From Lepidurus packardi (lineage: Eukaryota > Arthropoda > Branchiopoda > Notostraca > Triopsidae): 64,000 nt of DNA. Of this stretch, positions 59,028 through 64,000 are shown piece after piece (within the stretch, counting starts at the first letter, position 1; each line of letters starts with the position of its first letter). The translations under genes were made by a program, and so were the position numbers. The notes under the pieces are model-generated. The model was not told where the DNA came from. It saw only the letters and a list, made by a program, of their open reading frames with translations, and ran no database searches. The stretch lies in the NCBI GenBank assembly GCA_023053545.1, contig JAKZAN010000095.1:55508-119507 (forward strand), written 5' to 3'.

Positions 59028-59283
59028 TTATATTACCTTAATTGATTTTGGATTGAATATTCTACACCTTTCAAATTGCCATACATAAGCATCCGAGACA
59101 TAATCAGAACCCTAATACCATACAGTCCTCCCGCAATGGAACCTACAACAATTCTGCAATACGCCATTCTCTGTGTTTCTATGGTGACACAAACAATCTG
59201 TCTAACCTCTCCAACATATGTTTGCTGTCTGTTGTTTGTCGTGAAGCTATTATATTGCTTTAGTGCGAACACATTACTATCTA

Positions 59284-59723
59284 TCACTTAGGCATTGCGT
59301 GTTCGGGAACAGGGTTGATAACAGTCAGGTCGCTTTCGATGTAGTCCCTAGTCTCCTTTATCGACTGGTTGAATGCTCTATGGTTGTTGACCACCAACCA
59401 CACTCCTCCGATCAGTAGCAGTGCTATGGCAACATTGTCCCTGCGTATCAGTTTTATTAGGAGTAGTTGCGATTTGTTAACACTAGAGTTTACTTGACGA
59501 TTTCTGCTCTGATAGCGGGGGAGTGCTTGATGCCGTACTTGACGCCGTAGAGCTCTTCGGCGGTGTAGCCCTCATATAGGCGCTCCATTTCCCTTTTGTA
59601 GCGGAAGCCTTCGAGCTCACCAGGAAGTAAGGTGGGAGCTTGGGGTACAACGTCAGACTTGGTGGTGGCAGGAGCTTGCTGGGAGAAACGGGTGATAAGC
59701 GTGCGAGTGATTCTTGTCAACAT
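59284..59723 (-). CDS. Small single-span protein, probably mitochondrial
   Basis: Inferred as complement join(59284..59440,59494..59723), 128 aa, 53-nt intron, stop TGA 59284-59286. The N-terminus (MLTRITRTLITRFSQQAP) is an Arg/Ser/Thr amphipathic presequence. Then YEGYTAEELYGVKYGIKHSP, one membrane span after the intron (NVAIALLLIGGVWLVVNN), and a short tail ending PVPEHAMPK. It looks like a small inner-membrane or respiratory-chain assembly protein; no specific family is recognised. Confidence 0.7.
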
Positions 59724-60097
59724 GGAGGTTATTATGTTTTTTGGTGAGTATAGGTTGGTATAGGGTCCGATAAAGTGTATATTATGATTATAATGCTGAG
59801 TTTTGTGGAGTAACCCTGTTGCCTGTTTGTTTTTAAATGAGTATGATGGTGGGTGGATTTGGACGAACGGTGGTGGTATCGAGGCAGGAGTTTTTTGAGA
59901 AAGAAGATTTAGGAAAATGGGCACCTCCAAAAAAACAAAATCGAATTGGTAGGGTGTCTGAAACAGAAGTAACAGAGACCTATTTGGGATGCTCGTTTCT
60001 AATTGGCTAAACAATAATCCTTACATTAAAATAGCTACACGCAACATCTCTTTCATAGAACAGTAACTATCCCTCACTCGTCCACAGCCGGTTCTCT
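59724..60097. other. Divergent promoter region
   Basis: About 370 bp between the starts of the small membrane protein (-) and the hypothetical protein (+). A minus-strand frame continues upstream of the chosen start (to 60014) without a stop, but is AT-rich and lacks protein character. Confidence 0.45.
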
Positions 60098-60568
60098 ATG
60101 AACAAGCCCACCTTCCAGAACCCTACCCTCTTCAAGCAGATGATGGATACTGTTCTCATCGCCGACTACGACCCCGAGTCCTGCAGCTTGTCTCCTGAGA
60201 GATATAATCAACCCTAAACTAATGACATCACCCAAGCCAGCCAACACGACAAAGCAAACCTAAACAGAAGCATGCAAAAACTACGCAAACCCACCCGCAC
60301 CAAAACCCCTAGACCTTCGATCCAGCCTCCCCTTCTGAACGATCACTAGCTGAGTAGCCAAGAACAATCCGGCAACTCACTTCGCTCATGCCTCAAATCA
60401 GACAGTATGTTTAGAAGCTCATCGCTAAATGGTTCCTTCAAACGACAAAGGATGACCTTAAGATAGAGCCTGCTGGAGAAATCGTTTCACACTCCTAAGA
60501 TAAAATGGCGGGATCAGTTGGGAAAGGAATTAGTCCGAAACCTGGAGAACCTGAAAGCAAAGTACTGA
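60098..60568 (+). CDS. 156-aa basic hypothetical protein
   Basis: ATG 60098 to TGA 60566-60568, single exon with several in-frame TAA/TAG. Start MNKPTFQNPTLFKQMMDTVL; the middle is basic and Pro/Thr-rich (LRKPTRTKTPRPSIQ), then a Ser-rich stretch (SCLKSDSMFRSSSLNGSF), and the end is a helix (DQLGKELVRNLENLKAKY). It was hidden under the standard code. No family is recognised. Confidence 0.6.
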
Positions 60569-61267
60569 AGGGTTGGAGGGTCAACATATTCGGAAAGAAA
60601 TATAAACCGTTTTTTAGAGGCTCCAGAGATGCCCAAGCAGATAAATATTTTTTACTGAACTGACCCCGACCCCGAGAAAAAAAGCCTGACGCAGAATATC
60701 TAAACAAAGGAAGAAGGAAGGAATAAATGAATGGGACATTATCCTTAAAGAGGGGGAGTCGATTCGATGGTGAAGTTCACGAGTATTTATTTATGTGTAT
60801 GTAATATTAGTTTTGGCACTCGTCAGAAGGTATATGGGGTGGGTGCCAGTCTCAAATGGAAGACTCATCATATTCTGGGGGCCAACCCACCCACGGCACT
60901 CGGGATCGAGAGGACACCTGCAGGTGCGTGGTCCCTGGCACCCCCCGCCGGCGGAGGAGGAGCCTGCTGAGATTGGTGAAGCTGCAGAGCCGCTGGAACT
61001 CAGGTGTCTGAATGATTGTATGTGCATAGAATTGTTTGTTCGTAAATCGAGTTGATTGATTTGTACTATATTTTCTGGCTGGACACTAGGTGTTGGGTTA
61101 CGTTTGCAGCAAACTAAAACCCCTTGGTAACACAATCACTAAAAAATAACTTATCCCTATTCTCTCATAAACAGATATCGCAGACCCAGACTTAACATTA
61201 TCCATACCATACATCGGATACTGGCTACTTTTTCCTACTCCTATTCTCCCTCTTCCTTTTCGACTCT
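60569..61267. other. Intergenic region containing a GC-rich island
   Basis: Between two plus-strand genes. Bases about 60880-61020 are strikingly GC-rich (CACCCCCCGCCGGCGGAGGA) compared with the rest of the window. Open frames exist on both strands across the island, but none has a convincing start or domain. Confidence 0.45.
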
Positions 61268-62407
61268 ATGACCACCAACTCCACTTCCAAACTCATCACC
61301 TCCATTCTCAAGCAGATGGCTTCCAAGCCCGAAGCTTACGATCTCCCACATACTCTCGAAAATAAACTACACCGCCTACTCCATGCCCTCAAAACGTCAT
61401 CAAATACTCTGATCATCACTGGAGCAGGGACCAGCACTGCCAGCGGGATTCCTGACTACCGCTCCCCACCCGATACCAAACTCTAAGTAGGTCCCGGTCA
61501 ATACCATCGAGGAGCACAGCCAGGCTCAACCTTTAAGCCTGTAACATATGCGGTGCCAAGTTACGCACATCGGGCCATCACAAAACTGGTCGAACATAAT
61601 TACATCAGGCAAGTTGTGAGTCAGAATGTGGACAACCTGCATAGCAAAGCTTTGATGCCGTCTTCGCGATTGATAGAACCCCATGGAAACGTGTGTAAGG
61701 AGTACTGCTAAAAATGTGGGCTCCTGCACTACCGCAACTTCTACTGTCGCGAGAGGTTCAAAGAAAAGGTTGGGGATCACCACTTCAATGGGAGACACTG
61801 CAGAAAATGTGAGGGTAGACTCCTGGATAGTCTCGTGTTCTTTGGAGAGTCTTATCGTTAGGATATTTCTGAGCAGCTTAAAAATATAAAGGCAGACATG
61901 GTTTTAGCAGTCGGCACTTCCCTCACAATACCGAGTCTCCAGAGACTAATCAAGCGACTCAACGTAGAAACCCACGTCGTCAATCTGACTGAGACCTTTC
62001 TGTAGTCTAAATTGGTGGCTAATCACATTCATGCTCCAATCGACCTCGTATTCGGACGAATCTTATAGGATTTATGCATGGAGGTTGCCCCTTTCAAGAT
62101 CCAATACAAAGTCAAAAGTAGATCGGTAGCGAAAGGTTTGGAGATATATCTAACCGATTTCTAAGGTGTTGAAGTTGACTTGGTAAAAAGTGCCAGATAC
62201 GGATCCACACCTTTAGATGTGCAACCTTACGGTATTGGAGTGGGGAGCAATAACATGAATGAAGACGTGAGTCTGGAGCTCTACGGGTATCACCAAGAGA
62301 GCACGGTTACTATCAGCCGAGAAGAGCTAGAACAGCTGCGGAACAACCAAAAGCTAAATATTAATTTGTAGTGGGATCCCTAAAGACTAAGCTGGACAGT
62401 CTCATGA
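61268..62407 (+). CDS. Sirtuin (NAD-dependent protein deacylase)
   Basis: 379 aa, ATG 61268 to TGA 62405-62407, single exon. Sir2 motifs in order: NAD-binding TLIITGAGTSTASGIPDYRS (~residue 54), SQNVDNLH (QNxD), catalytic His in EPHGN, zinc ligands in CKEYCEKC and a second CRKC pair, FFGESYRED, and VGTSLTIPSL. These cover NAD and metal binding and the active site, so it should be active. TAG in CEKC and TAG/TAA elsewhere fit Glu. The ~120-residue C-terminal extension (VDLVKSARYGSTPLDVQPYG) is less usual and continues past several TAA/TAG. Subclass is unclear. Sirtuins remove acyl groups from histones and other proteins. Confidence 0.9.
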
Positions 62408-62545
62408 AGTGCCTGAACTGATGATTTCTATGGAATTTATAAAAAATAGCAGGATCTTTTAATAAATATAATGTACATTTATTTGAACAATAAGTAAGCC
62501 CATTGGAAATCAATGGGTTGGCTGTTCATCTTTATAGATTAGGCG

Positions 62546-63512
62546 TCACTTGCGGTACAGCCGGGCTGTGAAATCGATGCCTCGGTCTTCTTCTTACTCT
62601 AAGTATGAGTACGAGCCTTTCCGTCGCTTCCCTCCTTCATTCTACTCGTCCACCAAGTCCCTGGCATCGTAGAAGTCGCTGTCGGAACTGTTCGCGTTTC
62701 TGCGTTGCTTCCTGCGCTTCTCATTGTACTCAGAGTCATTATCATCCTCCCCTTCAGGATAGTCATTGCGCGGGTTGTCCTCGTCGTTGCTATCCTCGGA
62801 GTCGTAGCTGCTTCTCGACTTCTCCTCATCATCGAGCTCGATTCCCATATGGTGGCGTAGCTGCTCAGGACAGTCGTAGACCGGGAGAGAGGAACTGTAT
62901 TTGTCTGCTACGGACTATTCCATGCGCACCCTTTCGAGAATGTAGTAGTCGTTTGTATCTTGAGTGTCTCCTTCCTTCAAATGACTCAAGAATGGCTACT
63001 CGACCATTTGTTTGTTATTCAGTCTGAGTCCTTTGCTTTCCAGAGGCACAATCTTTACACACTTTAGTGACTACATTTTTTTATCTCGCAGTCCTTGAAT
63101 TATTTTCTACCGTAGATGCCGTTGTCTGTTTTCGCTGAGGTTCCTGGCCTTCGAAGAAAGGTCATCAGTATCACAGATAGGTTTGTCGATGTCAATTCTA
63201 CAGTCAAACACAAGGGTCAATATTTAAAGAGTACCTCTTCAGGAAAAGCTTCTGCGGCGCAAGTTACATGGCTTGAAGCTGCTTCATGATAGCATCGACA
63301 GTAGTCTACTTGGTGAGGTTGAGTCGTTTGCGGGGTTTGTCCTCGACCATAATTAAATCGAGCTGGCGATCATTGATGCTGCGCTTGAGAGTGAAGATCG
63401 GGACTTGTTCATGGTCTTCCTCTTGGTTTTGTGGAGGGTAGTCAGAGTAGGTTTGTTATGGTTGCTGTGGGCGGTCGATGATCTTGGGTTCTGGGGTGTT
63501 AACTGGCCTCAT
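62546..63512 (-). CDS. Iwr1-like RNA polymerase II nuclear-import factor
   Basis: Inferred as complement join(62546..63197,63235..63512), 309 aa, 37-nt intron, stop TGA 62546-62548. The N-terminal block VPIFTLKRSINDRQLDLIMV matches the basic Iwr1 start. The centre has DYYILERVRME. The diagnostic acidic box follows (SYDSEDSNDEDNPRNDYPEG), the Iwr1/SLC7A6OS signature of a D/E-rich segment with NDYP. A second acidic/Ser tail ends ARLYRK. Iwr1 binds assembled RNA polymerase II and carries it into the nucleus. TAA/TAG as Glu lengthens the acidic runs, as expected. The start lies 243 bp from the telomere repeats. Confidence 0.8.
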
Positions 63513-63754
63513 GTTGGTCACTGAGTATGTTTATCTATTTTAGTTTATGTCTAATTGAATAGTTGATTAGTAATAGTATAGAGGTGTAAACGCAAGATCT
63601 TTTGTATAAGTGAGCTTTCTCACATTTATAATCTTTTGATACCTTTAGGCAATTCCGCTTTTCACCAAAGAACATTTATCAATCTTTGGTTCGCCTGATA
63701 TCTATTATCTGAACATTCTGACCTTGACTCCATCTTGTGCTGAGGATGGCGTCA

Positions 63755-64000
63755 GGGGTTGGGGTTGGGGTTGGGGTTGGGGTTGGGGTTGGGGTTGGGG
63801 TTGGGGTTGGGGTTGGGGTTGGGGTTGGGGTTGGGGTTGGGGTTGGGGGGTTGGGGTTGGGGTTGGGGTTGGGGTTGGGGTTGGGGTTGGGGTTGGGGTT
63901 GGGGTTGGGGTTGGGGTTGGGGTTGGGGTTGGGGTTGGGGTTGGGGTTGGGGTTGGGGTTGGGGTTGGGGTTGGGGTTGGGGTTTGGGGTTGGGGTTGGG
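63755..64000 (+). repeat. Telomere, G4T2 repeats
   Basis: About 41 copies of GGGGTT run to the end of the window, the G-rich strand pointing outward as at a right-hand chromosome end. Two variants interrupt it: a run of six G at 63845-63850 and a T3 unit at 63983-63985. G4T2 is the telomere unit of oligohymenophorean ciliates such as Tetrahymena. Confidence 0.97.

Noticed and set aside
1-64000. Widespread pseudogenes under the standard code
   Set aside because: Conserved motifs continue across TAA/TAG with correct spacing and stop at TGA, so the code is reassigned and the genes are intact.
1-64000. CRISPR arrays, rRNA, tRNA, insertion sequences
   Set aside because: None recognised on reading both strands; tRNAs cannot be ruled out without a covariance-model scan.

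Overview
The window reads as macronuclear DNA of an oligohymenophorean ciliate, most likely a peritrich. Its right end is a telomere of G4T2 repeats (63755-64000), genes are packed on both strands, and introns are mostly 32-65 nt GT...AG. TAA and TAG occur inside almost every gene, and conserved proteins end at TGA where expected. Aligned positions in conserved proteins (E2F, protein kinase, BIRC6-type E2, UBA1-type E1) and two neighbouring paralogous starts (ATG TAA GAA CAA versus ATG GAA GAA CAA) point to TAA/TAG = glutamate, the code known from peritrichs, rather than glutamine. All gene models here use TGA as the only stop; with the standard code nearly every gene looks shattered.

Layout. 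1-943: 5' part of a cysteine-rich secreted protein (-). 1480-2058: small secreted Ala/Lys-rich protein (-). 2728-3924: TBC Rab-GAP (-). 4340-5161: CFAP97-like ciliary protein (+). 5372-7226: vWA protein with CxxC pairs (+). 7352-9605: 729-aa protein, possible propeller/solenoid (-). 9791-24487: one intronless 4,898-codon reading frame (-). 24927-26387: ArfGAP (-). 26799-27960: E2F (+). 28125-28816: membrane protein, probably mitochondrial (+). 29239-31047: degenerate kinase-like gene (+). 31174-31627: Pop5-like RNase P/MRP subunit (-). 31788-33711: PH-like/CAMK-type kinase (-). 34054-34646: coiled-coil protein (-). 34862-36873: CCP5-like carboxypeptidase (-). 37155-38933: asparaginyl-tRNA synthetase (-). 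39362-39568: small protein sharing the synthetase's N-terminal repeat (-). 39784-45331: three unrecognised proteins (+). 45490-56714: two huge head-to-head cysteine-rich multi-pass membrane proteins. 56944-59723: helical protein and small membrane protein (-). 60098-62407: hypothetical protein and sirtuin (+). 62546-63512: Iwr1-like protein (-), starting about 240 bp from the telomere.

The main discovery candidate is the giant gene at 9791-24487. It carries SPRY-like, UBA and RanBP2-type zinc-finger segments near the N-terminus, a BIRC6/BRUCE-type ubiquitin-conjugating (E2) module near residues 3550-3810, and then, with no stop or intron, a complete UBA1/UBA6-type ubiquitin-activating enzyme (E1, residues about 3855-4898). 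Both catalytic cysteines are present. One polypeptide could therefore activate ubiquitin, receive it on its own E2 and, by analogy with BIRC6, act as the ligase. Human BIRC6 is known to depend on a particular E1, UBA6, so the fusion is biologically suggestive.

Limits: all translation and alignment was by eye. Family names rest on recalled motifs, and splice sites are inferred from frame, GT/AG and length.
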